Shown: one piece after another, positions 1 to 8,217 of the stretch
How positions within the stretch are numbered: position 1 is the stretch's first letter
How the letters are laid out: each line of letters starts with the position of its first letter
NCBI GenBank assembly: GCA_051000755.1
Contig: JBPCNZ010000063.1
Span: 1-44,834, forward strand
Length of the DNA: 44,834 nt
DNA from: JALZAH01 sp051000755
Lineage (GTDB): Bacteria > Actinomycetota > Acidimicrobiia > Acidimicrobiales > Palsa-688
Reading direction: 5' to 3'
The notes under the pieces: model-generated
The model's input: only the letters and a program-made list of their open reading frames with translations
What the model was told of the DNA's origin: nothing
The model's database searches: none
Program-made: the position numbers and the translations under genes

Positions 1-1197
1 CCGCAGATCCTCGAGTCCCTCCCCCACGCCGATCATCTTGACCGGAATCCCCAGCTCCGATGCGATCGCGAGGGCGATGCCGCCCTTGGCCGTGCCGTCG
101 AGCTTGGTCAGGACGACACCGGTGACCTCCACCGCTTCGGTAAACTTCTTGGCCTGGACCAGCCCGTTCTGCCCGGTCGTGGCGTCGATGACCAGCAGAA
201 CCTCGCTGACCACGCCTGGCGGCCGGGAGGCCACCCGGCGGACCTTGCGCAGCTCCTCCATGAGGTTGACCTTCGTGTGGAGGCGCCCAGCGGTGTCGGC
301 CAGAACCAGGTCGGTGTTGCGGGCGGCAGCGTGCTGGACAGCGTCGAAGACCACGGCGCCGGGGTCCCCTCCCTCGTTGCCCCGGATCACCTCGGCGCCC
401 ACCCGCTCACCCCACAGGGCGAGCTGGTCCACGGCCGCGGCCCGGAAGGTGTCGCCCGCGGCCAGGACCACCGACGTACCAACAGAGGACTCGGCCAGGG
501 CCACCTTGCCGATCGTGGTCGTCTTGCCGACTCCGTTGACCCCGACGAAGAGCCACACGTTGGTGCCCTCGGCGAGCCGATGAAGCTGACGATCACCCTC
601 GAGGTTGGCCACCAGGTCCTCACGGAGGGCACCCACCAGGGCATCGGGCGTGTTGAGGTTTTCCTTCCTGTGCCGTACTCGCAAGCCGTCCAGGATCGAC
701 GTGGTGAGCTCGACGCCGACGTCGGCCAGGATGAGCGCCTCCTCCAGCTCCTCCCAGGTCGTCTCATCGACCTTCTCCCGGGCCCGGACCGACCCCAGAT
801 AGCCGGCGAAGAGGTTGCGGGCCTTTCCGAGGCGGTCCCGGAGGCGGGGTCGTTCGAGGACCTCCGCTTCGGGCGCAGGCTCAACGGCAGTCTCCGGGGC
901 CGCCCTGTCGGGCGGTGCTGTCGCGTCGGGCGGTGCTGTCGCGTCGGGCGGTGCTGCGGTCTCGGGCGCGGGGGGTGCCGCCTCGGGGGGGGTGATGGTA
1001 TCGACCGCACTCGGGGGGGCGCCGGGCTGAGCGTCGGTCGTGGGGGGATCGGGCGAGCCGGGTTGGGGAGAGCGCGGCATCTCGGTGGTGTCCGTCCCCT
1101 CGATCTCGCCCCGGCGGCGCCGGGTGACAACGAAGGTGGTCGTCGACCCCACCGCCACAACCACCACGACGGCCAACACGATGATCAAGGTGAGCAT
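1..1197 (-). CDS. ftsY: Signal recognition particle receptor FtsY (3' end cut by window)
   Basis: SRP receptor GTPase that docks SRP-ribosome complexes at the membrane for co-translational insertion. The ATG at 1197 opens a hydrophobic segment of about 25 residues followed by RRRR, a membrane anchor as in other high-GC actinobacterial FtsY. A Pro/Ala/Glu-rich linker (residues about 35-115) leads to the NG domain. Visible GTPase motifs are GVNGVGKTTT (G1), DTFRAAAVDQL, DTAGRLHTK (G3) and TKLDGTAKGG (G4/G5). The frame is open to base 1 and ends GEGLEDLR, so only about the last 10-15 residues are missing. It is divergent from ffh, its functional partner. Family assignment is secure. Confidence 0.97.
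   Translation of the reverse strand, partial: MLTLIIVLAVVVVVAVGSTTTFVVTRRRRGEIEGTDTTEMPRSPQPGSPDPPTTDAQPGAPPSAVDTITPPEAAPPAPETAAPPDATAPPDATAPPDRAAPETAVEPAPEAEVLERPRLRDRLGKARNLFAGYLGSVRAREKVDETTWEELEEALILADVGVELTTSILDGLRVRHRKENLNTPDALVGALREDLVANLEGDRQLHRLAEGTNVWLFVGVNGVGKTTTIGKVALAESSVGTSVVLAAGDTFRAAAVDQLALWGERVGAEVIRGNEGGDPGAVVFDAVQHAAARNTDLVLADTAGRLHTKVNLMEELRKVRRVASRPPGVVSEVLLVIDATTGQNGLVQAKKFTEAVEVTGVVLTKLDGTAKGGIALAIASELGIPVKMIGVGEGLEDLR
907..960 (-). repeat. Three 18-bp tandem repeats in the ftsY linker
   Basis: Two identical 18-bp units and a third that diverges at its end encode repeated PPDATA-like hexapeptides in the low-complexity linker between the membrane anchor and the GTPase domain of FtsY. 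Such units can vary in copy number by slippage without breaking the frame. Confidence 0.8.
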
Positions 1198-1413
1198 TGG
1201 CTGGCGAGCCTAAGCGTCCGGGCGCGAGTCGCGACCGCAGCCGCGAGCGGCCGCCGTGCGGTCCACGTCTAGGGCTTGGGGCGCCACCCAGGGCCGGTTG
1301 ACCAGGGTCCGGCGCAGAGCGTGTGGTAGGCCCCCGGACGCCCCGCCCTGGCAAGTCCCGCGACGGAGGGCGTAGCCGCCCCGCCCCGACGGTCGTCTAC
1401 CCTGGTAGAGCTT
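1198..1413. promoter_or_regulatory. Divergent ftsY/ffh intergenic region with candidate leaderless ffh promoter
   Basis: This 216-bp gap must hold promoters for both SRP genes. TACCCT at 1398-1403 fits an actinobacterial TAnnnT -10 box and lies only 10 nt before the ffh ATG, which would give an almost leaderless mRNA. It overlaps the inverted repeat TCTACC-CT-GGTAGA. No convincing -35 box or Shine-Dalgarno sequence precedes ffh. Nothing else recognisable was seen. Confidence 0.35.
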
Positions 1414-2772
1414 ATGTTCGAGTCCCTCTCCGACCGCTTCGACGGGATCTTCACGCGTCTGCGCGGCCGCGGCCGGCTGAGCGACGCCGACGTCGATGAG
1501 GCCATGCGTGAGATCCGCCTGGCCCTGCTCCAGGCAGATGTCAACCTCCGTGTCGTGCGGGATTTCATCGGTCGGGTTCGCGCCCAGCTCGTGGGCATGG
1601 ATCTGTCCCAGAGCCTCACCCCGGGTCAGCAGGTCGTCAAGGTCGTCCACGACGAGCTCCGCCAGATCCTGGGCGGGGAGACCCTCAAGCTCACCTACGC
1701 GTCGCGACCTCCCACCGTCATCCTTCTGGCCGGCCTCCAGGGGTCCGGCAAGACCACTGCGGCCGGGAAGTTGGCCTCCTGGTTCAAGCGCAGCCAGGGC
1801 CGGAACCCGATGTTGGTTGGCGCCGACCTGCAGCGCCCGGCCGCCGTCGAGCAGCTGAGGGTCCTGGGCGGCCAGGCCGGCGTCCCCGTGTTCTCGGAGG
1901 CATCCGACCCTGTCACGGTGGCCAAGAAGGGCCTGGAGGAGGCCATCCGGCTCGGACGTGACGTGCTCATCGTCGACACTGCCGGTCGGCTGTCCATCGA
2001 CACGGAGCTCATGGACGAGGTGCGGCGGATCTCGACCACGGTGGAGCCCCACTACACGTTCCTCGTGATCGACGCCATGACCGGCCAGGATGCGGTCGCC
2101 ACCGCTGAGGCCTTCCATCAGACCCTGGAGTTGGACGGAGTCATCCTCACCAAGGTCGACGGCGACGCCCGTGGTGGTGCCGCTCTCTCCGTCAAAGAGG
2201 TTGTCGGCCGTCCCATCGTGTTCGCCTCCAATGGGGAGAAGCAGGGCGACTTCGAGCTGTTCCACCCCGACCGCATGGCCGACCGGATCCTTGGCATGGG
2301 CGACGTCCTCACGCTCATTGAAAGGGCCGAGGAGCACGTCAACGAGCAAGAGGCCGAGGCGACCATGTCCCGGCTCCAAGAGGGTCGCTTCACCCTCGAG
2401 GACTTCCTCGACCAGATGCAGCAGATCAAGAAGATGGGTCCGCTCTCCGGCCTGGTCGGTATGATCCCGGGGATTCCCAAAGAGGTTCGCAACGCCGATG
2501 TTGACTCCATGGTCGGGCCGATCGAGGCGATCATCCACTCGATGACCCCCGAGGAGCGTCAGAACCCGACCATGATCAACGGGTCCCGTCGGTTGCGCAT
2601 CGCCAAGGGCAGCGGGACGACAACCACCGAGGTCAACGGGCTGCTCGACCGTTTCAAGCAGATGCAGAGCTACATGAAGCAGGCATCGGGCCTCCCCGGC
2701 ATCGGCGGGCGTGTGGCACGAGCCGGCAGTAAGAAGTCCAAGAAATCAGCAAGGAAGAAGAAACGTCGGTAG
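1414..2772 (+). CDS. ffh: Signal recognition particle protein Ffh (SRP54)
   Basis: GTPase subunit of SRP; binds 4.5S RNA and signal peptides and hands ribosomes to FtsY. The 452 residues match the usual family length. The order is N domain (about 1-95), G domain with GLQGSGKTTAAGK (G1), DLQRPAAVEQL, DTAGRLSIDTELMDE (G3) and TKVDGDARGG, then the Met-rich M domain from about residue 320 with the conserved LEDFLDQMQQIKKMGPL stretch. A Lys/Arg-rich tail ends the protein. The start at 1414 is the first Met and matches the family N-terminus. It is followed after 65 bp by rpsP, a standard actinobacterial arrangement. Confidence 0.98.
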   Translation: MFESLSDRFDGIFTRLRGRGRLSDADVDEAMREIRLALLQADVNLRVVRDFIGRVRAQLVGMDLSQSLTPGQQVVKVVHDELRQILGGETLKLTYASRPPTVILLAGLQGSGKTTAAGKLASWFKRSQGRNPMLVGADLQRPAAVEQLRVLGGQAGVPVFSEASDPVTVAKKGLEEAIRLGRDVLIVDTAGRLSIDTELMDEVRRISTTVEPHYTFLVIDAMTGQDAVATAEAFHQTLELDGVILTKVDGDARGGAALSVKEVVGRPIVFASNGEKQGDFELFHPDRMADRILGMGDVLTLIERAEEHVNEQEAEATMSRLQEGRFTLEDFLDQMQQIKKMGPLSGLVGMIPGIPKEVRNADVDSMVGPIEAIIHSMTPEERQNPTMINGSRRLRIAKGSGTTTTEVNGLLDRFKQMQSYMKQASGLPGIGGRVARAGSKKSKKSARKKKRR

Positions 2773-2837
2773 GCCTTCGCCGGGTCGACCGTCAGCCTCC
2801 GGGCCCGACGTCAACAGAAAGCAGAGCTCACCAAACC

Positions 2838-3122
2838 ATGGCCGTCAAACTCCGTCTCATGCGGTTCGGCAAGAAGAAGCAGCCCGTCTACCGCCTCGTT
2901 GCGGCCGACGCCCGTTCGCCCCGCGACGGCCGGTTCATCGAGATCCTCGGAACCTACGAGCCTCGTCAGGAGCCAAGCCGGGTCCTCATCAACCGCGAGC
3001 GGGTCGACGATTGGTTGAGCAAGGGGGCCAAGCCCACCGAAACCGTGGCCCGTTTGCTCCGTCAGGCCGAGTCCGAGGCGGCGGCCGCTCCCGCTGAGAC
3101 CGCACCCTCCAGCGAATCGTGA
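2838..3122 (+). CDS. rpsP: 30S ribosomal protein S16
   Basis: Small-subunit protein needed for 30S assembly. The 94-residue product begins MAVKLRLMRFGKKKQPVYR, the typical S16 N-terminus, and contains DGRFIEILGTYEP. The last 15 or so residues are Ala/Glu-rich and not part of the S16 core. It heads the rpsP-khpA-rimM-trmD-rplS run. The stop codon overlaps the GTG start of the next gene by 4 bp, indicating translational coupling. Confidence 0.97.
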   Translation: MAVKLRLMRFGKKKQPVYRLVAADARSPRDGRFIEILGTYEPRQEPSRVLINRERVDDWLSKGAKPTETVARLLRQAESEAAAAPAETAPSSES

Positions 3123-3439
3123 GCGGCACCGAGGGATCCGGCGTGGAACAACATGCCCGTGACGATGCAGCCGCGGACGAGGCCTGGGGCCCCGACGCCG
3201 GCCGGGCCGGTGCGGTCCTCGGGTACCTGGCCCGCCAGATCGTGGACGACCCGGACGGGGTGTCCATCGAGACGAGCGAGGCCCGCAATGGAGGTACCAA
3301 GTTGTCCCTCCGTGTCAGTGGGGATGACATGGGCAAGGTGATCGGCCGGCGAGGACGGGTGGCCCAGGCCATCAGAGGTGTGGTGCGGGCCGCCGGCGCT
3401 CGCGACGGTGTCGACGTCGTCGTCGACATCGTCGACTGA
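3119..3439 (+). CDS. khpA: KH-domain RNA-binding protein (KhpA family)
   Basis: Small KH-domain protein found between rpsP and rimM in Gram-positive genomes; KhpA-type proteins bind RNA, often with KhpB/EloR. The GTG start overlaps the rpsP stop (GTGA). The C-terminal two thirds hold the KH signature GKVIGRRGRVAQAIRGVVRA, with the GRRG loop that contacts RNA. The N-terminal 30-odd residues (acidic, Ala/Gly-rich) are an extension before the LGYLARQIVDDPD core start. 106 residues compared with about 75-80 for minimal family members. Assignment rests on the motif and the operon position. Confidence 0.93.
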   Translation: MSGTEGSGVEQHARDDAAADEAWGPDAGRAGAVLGYLARQIVDDPDGVSIETSEARNGGTKLSLRVSGDDMGKVIGRRGRVAQAIRGVVRAAGARDGVDVVVDIVD

Positions 3440-3462
3440 CGGCCCAGCTGAGCGAGGATCCG

Positions 3463-3936
3463 ATGCTTCTCGAGGTCGGTCGAATCGTCAAGGCGCACGG
3501 CCTCGGCGGCCAGGTGATCGTCGAGCTGGTGACCAACAGGGACGAGCGACTCGCACCCGGTTCGGTGCTGGTGGGGCCGTCCGGGACTCTCGAGGTGATC
3601 CGATCCAGCCTCACGACCGGTTCGAGCAAGCGGGCTCGCTGGATCGTTGCCTTCGCAGGGATCTCCGACCGCAGCGCCGCGGAGGCGATCCGCGGGGCGA
3701 TGCTCCGGGCCGAACCGCTGGGCGACCCTGAAACACTCTGGGTCCACGAGCTGATCGGCTCGGACGTCGTGGACGCGTCCGGCGTCAAGCTGGGGCGAGT
3801 TTCGGGGGTCCAGGAGAACCCCGCCAGTGACCTGCTCGTTCTTGACGGCGGCGAGCTCATCCCCCTCCATTTCGTCCGCGCCTCACAGGAGGGACGGGTG
3901 ACCGTGGACATCCCTGACGGCCTCCTCGACCTCTGA
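3463..3936 (+). CDS. rimM: Ribosome maturation factor RimM
   Basis: 16S rRNA processing factor that binds S19 and helps 30S head maturation. The 157-residue product shows the N-terminal beta-barrel (LEVGRIVKAHGLGGQVIVEL) and the C-terminal PRC-barrel (WVHELIGSDVVDASGVKLGRV, then ELIPLHF and VDIPDGLLDL). ATG at 3463 matches the family start. It lies 23 bp after khpA and 5 bp before trmD, so all are very likely co-transcribed. Confidence 0.97.
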   Translation: MLLEVGRIVKAHGLGGQVIVELVTNRDERLAPGSVLVGPSGTLEVIRSSLTTGSSKRARWIVAFAGISDRSAAEAIRGAMLRAEPLGDPETLWVHELIGSDVVDASGVKLGRVSGVQENPASDLLVLDGGELIPLHFVRASQEGRVTVDIPDGLLDL

Positions 3937-3941
3937 GCGAC

Positions 3942-4664
3942 ATGCGCATCGATGTCTTCACCATCTTTCCGGCGCTGGTCGAACCGTGGCTCGACGCCAG
4001 CTTGATCGGCAAGGCCCGACGCTCGGGACTGCTCGACCTCCGCACCCACGATCTGCGGGCCGGCGCCGATGACCCCCACCGCTCGGTGGACGACCGACCC
4101 TTCGGAGGCGGTCCGGGCATGGTGCTGGCGCCCCGACCGGTCTTCAATGCTGTCGAAGCCGTCGATCCTCCCCGGCCCCTCCTCCTGCTCGGGCCGGCGG
4201 GACGCCGCTTCGACCAGGGGGCGGCGGTTGAGCTGGCTGCCACGGGCGGCTTCTCCCTGCTCTGCGGCCGCTACGAGGGGGTGGACCAGCGCATCGCCGA
4301 TCATCTGGCAGACGCCGAGCTGTCGCTCGGTGACTTCGTGCTCAACGGCGGCGAGGTGGCTGCCCTGGCCATTGTCGAGGCGGTAGCCCGCCTGGTGCCG
4401 GGTGTCATGGGCAACGCCGACTCGGCCGCCGACGAGAGCTTCGATGGCGGCCTGTTGGAGCATCCGCAGTACACCCAGCCGGCCACCTTCCGAGCCTGGG
4501 CCGTCCCCGAGGTCCTGCGCTCTGGTGATCACCGGGCCATCGGTCGGTGGCGGCGGTGGCAGGCCCTGGAGCGAACCCTGCAGCGGCGGCCCGATCTCAT
4601 CGAGCTCCGGGGTGGACTGACGGCCGAGGACGAGGCCCTACTGGTCGAGGGGCCATCCGCCTGA
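3942..4664 (+). CDS. trmD: tRNA (guanine-N1)-methyltransferase TrmD
   Basis: SPOUT-class methyltransferase that makes m1G37 in tRNAs reading CNN codons, preventing +1 frameshifting. The 240 residues start MRIDVFTIFPALVEPWL. The trefoil-knot SAM-binding elements LCGRYEGVDQR and LGDFVLNGGEVAAL are visible, followed by SFDGGLLEHPQYTQP. All active-site motifs look intact. It directly follows rimM, as in most bacteria, and precedes rplS by 83 bp. Confidence 0.98.
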   Translation: MRIDVFTIFPALVEPWLDASLIGKARRSGLLDLRTHDLRAGADDPHRSVDDRPFGGGPGMVLAPRPVFNAVEAVDPPRPLLLLGPAGRRFDQGAAVELAATGGFSLLCGRYEGVDQRIADHLADAELSLGDFVLNGGEVAALAIVEAVARLVPGVMGNADSAADESFDGGLLEHPQYTQPATFRAWAVPEVLRSGDHRAIGRWRRWQALERTLQRRPDLIELRGGLTAEDEALLVEGPSA

Positions 4665-4747
4665 CGACCGGTTCGGCCGATGGAGGAAGGCGAGTCTGAT
4701 CCACTACGATCAGTCGTCCCCCGTCACACCGTTGGAGCCGACGCGCC
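4665..4747 (+). promoter_or_regulatory. rplS upstream region with small hairpin and possible -10 box
   Basis: The 83-bp gap carries a perfect 6-bp inverted repeat CTGATC-6-GATCAG (4696-4713). A TACGAT hexamer (4705-4710), an acceptable TAnnnT -10, overlaps its loop and right arm. A promoter here would give rplS an approximately 30-nt leader with a GGAG at 4733-4736. It could instead be only a spacer hairpin in the trmD-rplS transcript; the sequence cannot decide. Confidence 0.3.
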
Positions 4748-5104
4748 ATGAACCCCACTGACCTGGTCGATCGCGAGCACCTGAGAACCGACGTCCCCGA
4801 CTTTGTGCCCGGGGACACTCTCAAGGTCCACGTCCGAGTCGTCGAGGGGAGCCGGGAGCGGGTCCAGGTCTTCCAGGGCGCCGTCATCCGCCGCCAGGGC
4901 TCGGGAGTGCGCGAAACGTTCACGGTGCGCAAGATCAGCTTCGGAGTCGGTGTCGAGCGGACGTTCCCCGTCCACTCGCCGGTGATCCAGAGGATCGAGG
5001 TTGCCGTGAAGGGTGACGTCCGTCGGGCCAAGCTGTACTACCTGCGGGACCGCACGGGTAAGGCTGCCAAAATCAAGGAGAAGCGGCAACCTTCCCGCCG
5101 CTGA
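4748..5104 (+). CDS. rplS: 50S ribosomal protein L19
   Basis: Large-subunit protein at the 30S-50S interface. The 118-residue product contains FVPGDTLKVHVRVVEGSRER, the conserved VQVFQGAVI and IRRQGSGVRETFTVRKISFG core, and the C-terminal VRRAKLYYLRDRTGKAAKIKE. Length and motifs are normal. It is separated from lepB by 21 bp. Confidence 0.98.
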   Translation: MNPTDLVDREHLRTDVPDFVPGDTLKVHVRVVEGSRERVQVFQGAVIRRQGSGVRETFTVRKISFGVGVERTFPVHSPVIQRIEVAVKGDVRRAKLYYLRDRTGKAAKIKEKRQPSRR

Positions 5105-5125
5105 CGCTCCTCTCCTGGCCGAACC

Positions 5126-5803
5126 ATGCCGCAACGACAAGGGCGGCGCATGCCGGCGACTACGACAGCAGGCCCGACACCGACAGCAGGGGGCTCCGGC
5201 CGACCTGGCCCCGGCTCCTCCAAGAGGCACCTGGCCGAGGGCGCCGGCCTGGTCGCGTTGGCGATCGTCGTCGCCGTGATCGTCCGGACCTTCGTGCTCC
5301 AGGCCTATTACATACCCTCGGCCTCGATGGTGCCCCAATTGCGGGTCAACGACCGCGTCGTCGTGTCCCGGCTGGCCTATGGCCTCCACCGGCCTCATCG
5401 CGGCGATATCGTCGTTTTCGCGGCCCCGCCGGGTGAGGCGCTCCCGACTCCTCACCGAAACCTGGCATCTCGCGTGGTGCATGACGTCGGCAGCGGCTTG
5501 GGCCTGAGCACCGACCAGACGGTGCTCATCAAGCGGGTGATCGGGTTGCCCGACGAGACGGTGCAGGGCCAGGGGGGTCGGATTTACATCAACGGTCGCC
5601 AGCTCATCGAGCCCTACCTGCCCAAGACGACCAGGACGTCCACCTTTGGCCCCGAGCAAATACCCGCCGGAAGGGTGTGGGTCATGGGCGACAACCGGGG
5701 GGACTCCTCCGACAGTCGGGTCTTCGGTGCCATCCCCGAACGCACGATCGTCGGGCGCGCCGTATGGAGGATCTGGCCACCACAGCGGGCGTCCTTCCTC
5801 TGA
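5126..5803 (+). CDS. lepB: Signal peptidase I
   Basis: Membrane-bound serine/lysine protease that removes signal peptides of exported proteins. A Pro/Thr-rich cytoplasmic N-terminus is followed by one membrane segment (about residues 40-65) and the catalytic-serine box YYIPSASMVPQL. The lysine lies in LIKRVIGLPDE, and box E is GDNRGDSSDSR. 225 residues is normal for actinobacteria. The Met at 5126 has an alternative at 5150 (MPATTTAG); the choice affects only the cytosolic leader. Position after rplS is typical of actinobacteria. No rnhB gene is found between lepB and DUF2469, where many relatives have it. Confidence 0.96.
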   Translation: MPQRQGRRMPATTTAGPTPTAGGSGRPGPGSSKRHLAEGAGLVALAIVVAVIVRTFVLQAYYIPSASMVPQLRVNDRVVVSRLAYGLHRPHRGDIVVFAAPPGEALPTPHRNLASRVVHDVGSGLGLSTDQTVLIKRVIGLPDETVQGQGGRIYINGRQLIEPYLPKTTRTSTFGPEQIPAGRVWVMGDNRGDSSDSRVFGAIPERTIVGRAVWRIWPPQRASFL

Positions 5804-5888
5804 TACGGGCTCTCGACGGGACTGCCGTGTCACTCCCCAGGTCGTAGCATGGCGGCATGTACTGCCCCTGCCCGACCAGTTCCCGGCC

Positions 5889-6182
5889 ATGAGCGCCGAG
5901 GATCTGGAGCGCTACGAAACCGAGATCGAGCTGGCGCTGTACCAGGAGTACCGGGCCGTCCTCCCCATGTTCAAGTACGTGGTCGAGACCGAGCGTCGCT
6001 TCTACCTGGCCAACGATGTCACCCTCGAGGCCAAGGGGGAGGGAGCCAGGACGTTCTTCCAGATAACGGTGGGGGATGCCTGGGTGTGGGACATGTACCG
6101 GCCCGCCCGGTTCGTGTCCTCCGTGCGGGTGGTGACCTTCAAGGATGTCAACATCGAAGAACTGCCCGAGAAGGAGCTCTAG
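5889..6182 (+). CDS. DUF2469 family protein
   Basis: Conserved actinobacterial protein of unknown function, usually encoded next to yraN. The 97-residue product begins MSAEDLERYETEIELALYQE and carries the family-typical LPMFKYVVETERRFYLAN and VWDMYRPARFV segments. The ATG at 5889 matches the family N-terminus; an open frame upstream (from 5646) is a lepB shadow. TAGCAT at 5847-5852 could act as a -10 box for it. It is a useful taxonomic marker for Actinomycetota. Confidence 0.93.
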   Translation: MSAEDLERYETEIELALYQEYRAVLPMFKYVVETERRFYLANDVTLEAKGEGARTFFQITVGDAWVWDMYRPARFVSSVRVVTFKDVNIEELPEKEL

Positions 6183-6184
6183 CC

Positions 6185-6538
6185 ATCGTCGCCGCGACCG
6201 GTTCCCGGGCCCTCGGTAGCCGGGGCGAGGATCTGGCCGCGGCCTGGTACGACGAGCATGGATACGTGGTCGTGGCCCGGAACTGGCGGTGCCGGGCGGG
6301 CGAGATCGATCTGATCGTTCGCCGGGACAGGCTGGTGGTGTTCTGTGAGGTCAAGACCCGTTCCAGCGACACCTTCGGCACCCCCGCCGAAGCCGTGACC
6401 GTTTCCAAGCAGGTGCGGGTGCGCCGCCTTGCCGGCCGATGGTTGGCCGAGCAGCCCGCCGCTCGAGGCGGCCGCATCCGATTCGATGTCGCGGCGGTCC
6501 TGGGAGATCGGGTGGAGATGCTCGAGGCCGTGTTTTGA
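6185..6538 (+). CDS. yraN: YraN/UPF0102 nuclease-fold protein with apparent ATC start
   Basis: UPF0102 proteins have a PD-(D/E)xK nuclease-like fold of unsettled role. The core is clear: GSRGEDLAAAWYDEHGY, then GEIDLIVRRDRLVVFCEVKT with the E-x-D and E-x-K residues, and RRLAGRWL. No ATG, GTG or TTG lies in frame between about 6086 (deep inside DUF2469) and the conserved N-terminus. An ATC at 6185 has AAGGAG at 6171-6176, exactly 8 nt upstream, so it is the best start by spacing. The gene begins 2 nt after the DUF2469 stop. Either a true non-canonical start or a base error (ATG to ATC) explains this. Confidence 0.85.
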   Translation: MVAATGSRALGSRGEDLAAAWYDEHGYVVVARNWRCRAGEIDLIVRRDRLVVFCEVKTRSSDTFGTPAEAVTVSKQVRVRRLAGRWLAEQPAARGGRIRFDVAAVLGDRVEMLEAVF

Positions 6539-7716
6539 ACCCGAGCCTCGAGCGCGACCTGCGGCCCGACAGCATGGTCGTCCACGCCGGTAGGCCCCCC
6601 GTGGCGCCTGGCGGTTCCGTCAACCCACCCGTCGTGCTCAGCTCCACGTTCCATCAGGGGGGCGATCATGTCTATGGGCGGGAGGACAATCCGACCTGGG
6701 AGGCGCTCGAGGAGGCGGTCGCCGGCCTCGAGGGCGGCGCGACGGTGGCCTTCGCGTCCGGCATGGGCGCCATCGCCGCCTTGTTCGAGACCCTGCCCAC
6801 CCCCGGGCGGGTGGTTATCGCCGGCGATGCCTACAACGGCACCCGGCGGTTCCTGATCGACGCCGCCGACCGGGGCAGGTTGCGCTTCAGGACCGTGGAC
6901 GTGGCCAACACCTCCCAGGTCCTTCAGGTGTGCACGGAGATTGCGGGCGGCCCGACCCGCCCTTCTGGCAGCAGTGGGCAATTTGGGGCCGGCGGGCTGC
7001 TGTGGCTCGAGACGCCGACGAACCCGCTGTTGGCCATCGCCGACCTGACGGCCTTGTGCGAGGGGGCTCACGACCTGGACATGGACGTGGTGGTGGACAA
7101 CACCTTCGCTACCCCGCTGCTCCAACGACCGCTGGATCTCGGTGCCGATGCCGTCGTCCACAGCGCCACCAAGCTCCTGGCCGGCCATTCCGACGTCCTG
7201 GCCGGCCTGGTCTGCGCCCGGCGTCAGGACGTGGCGGAGCTGATGCGGGTCCGTCGGTCCCTTCACGGGGCCGCTTTGGGTCCGTGGGAGGCGTGGCTCA
7301 CCCTTCGGGGGATTCGGACTCTGTCGGTCCGGCTTGAGCGTTCGCAGGCGAACGCCTCCACCCTGGCTGAGCGGCTGGTAGGCCACCCGGCTGTTGAGAA
7401 GGTCCGCTATCCGGGCCTGGTGACCGACCCCGGTCATCAGCTCGCCACCCGCCAGATGCGTGACTACGGGACCATGGTCTCCTTCGAGGTGCGGGGCGGA
7501 GCGGGGCCGGCCGAGGCCGTTGTCGACGCCACCCGGCTGATCACCGCGGGGACGAGCCTCGGCGGGGTGGAGAGCCTGATCGAGCGGCGAGGGCGGTTGC
7601 AGGGTGAGGAGGCCCTTCCTCCGGGCCTGCTGAGGCTCTCGGTCGGGATCGAGGACGTCGAGGACCTCTGGTCCGACCTCGATGCGGCCTTGACGGTGGT
7701 CCCTCCCCCCTGCTGA
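6535..7716 (+). CDS. Cys/Met metabolism PLP-dependent enzyme (cystathionine gamma-synthase/lyase-like)
   Basis: Fold-type I PLP enzyme of transsulfuration: cystathionine gamma-synthase, gamma-lyase or methionine gamma-lyase activity. Motifs are YGREDNPTWEALE, FASGMGAI, ETPTNPLL, DNTFATPLLQRPL with the cofactor Asp, and HSATKLLAGHSDVL with the Schiff-base Lys at about residue 213. The C-terminus has TSLGGVESLIERR and LRLSVGIEDVEDLWSDL. The TTG at 6535 overlaps the yraN stop (TTGA) and gives 393 residues, the normal length; an ATG at 6574 would trim 13 residues. Substrate cannot be decided from sequence alone. Its place between yraN and comM is not the usual actinobacterial order. Confidence 0.9.
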   Translation: MNPSLERDLRPDSMVVHAGRPPVAPGGSVNPPVVLSSTFHQGGDHVYGREDNPTWEALEEAVAGLEGGATVAFASGMGAIAALFETLPTPGRVVIAGDAYNGTRRFLIDAADRGRLRFRTVDVANTSQVLQVCTEIAGGPTRPSGSSGQFGAGGLLWLETPTNPLLAIADLTALCEGAHDLDMDVVVDNTFATPLLQRPLDLGADAVVHSATKLLAGHSDVLAGLVCARRQDVAELMRVRRSLHGAALGPWEAWLTLRGIRTLSVRLERSQANASTLAERLVGHPAVEKVRYPGLVTDPGHQLATRQMRDYGTMVSFEVRGGAGPAEAVVDATRLITAGTSLGGVESLIERRGRLQGEEALPPGLLRLSVGIEDVEDLWSDLDAALTVVPPPC

Positions 7717-7806
7717 GGATCGGGTGACACAGGTGCTTGGTACGGTCTGAGCACCACTCGGTGGTCGGTGTTCGACCCTCCTCATTCCGTGCAACAGGAG
7801 GTTCTC

Positions 7807-8217
7807 ATGCTCGCCACCGTGGCTTCCGCCACGCTCATCGGCGTGGATGGTCGATCGATTTCGGTCGAAGCCCACGTCTCCAACGGGTTGCCGGGGTTCA
7901 GCGTCGTCGGCCTCCCGGACGCTTCGTGCCGGGAGGCCAGAGACCGGGTCCGGGCCGCAATGCTCTCCAGTGGCCTGCGCTGGCCGCAGCGACGCATGAC
8001 GATCAACCTGGCCCCCTCGGGAGTGCGCAAAGGAGGGGCCTGCCTGGATCTGCCGAGCCGACATTGCGGACCCCTAAATGCCCTTCTACTAGGGGGTTCG
8101 CGGAGCCCTGGACCGGTCGAGCGGGTCCGTGTCGCAAGTGGCGAGACGACGCCATCGCCGCCGGACCCGCGCTCACGACGTGGGACCCGAAGGGGCCTTG
8201 GGCGGGTTCTCCGGTAG
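7807..8217 (+). pseudogene. comM: comM 5' fragment, interrupted by the integrative element
   Basis: First 79 codons of ComM/YifB, the Mg-chelatase-family AAA+ helicase that extends recombination during natural transformation. The N-terminal domain is intact: LIGVDGRSISVEAHVSNGLP, FSVVGLPDASCREARDRVRAA and INLAPSGVRKGG. AGGAGG lies just upstream of the ATG at 7807. After LDLP (codons ending 8055) the frame runs into element DNA and stops at 8217. The family continues DLPIA, which is found at 25101 in the same frame. Without the ATPase domain this fragment should be non-functional unless the element excises. Confidence 0.92.
8044..8056 (+). other. Left attachment site core (attL)
   Basis: CTGGATCTGCCGA. 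The comM side to the left preserves the family spacing of five residues between the Lys of VRK and DLP. The sequence to the right is element DNA. It pairs with 25098-25110. The real strand-exchange dinucleotide must lie within the matching stretch. Confidence 0.75.

Noticed and set aside
5646..5888. N-terminal extension of the DUF2469 protein
   Set aside because: The upstream frame overlaps lepB and has no family similarity; the conserved start is at 5889.
6148..8064. 638-codon minus-strand frame opposite yraN, the PLP enzyme and comM
   Set aside because: Shadow of three well-supported plus-strand genes; low-complexity composition.
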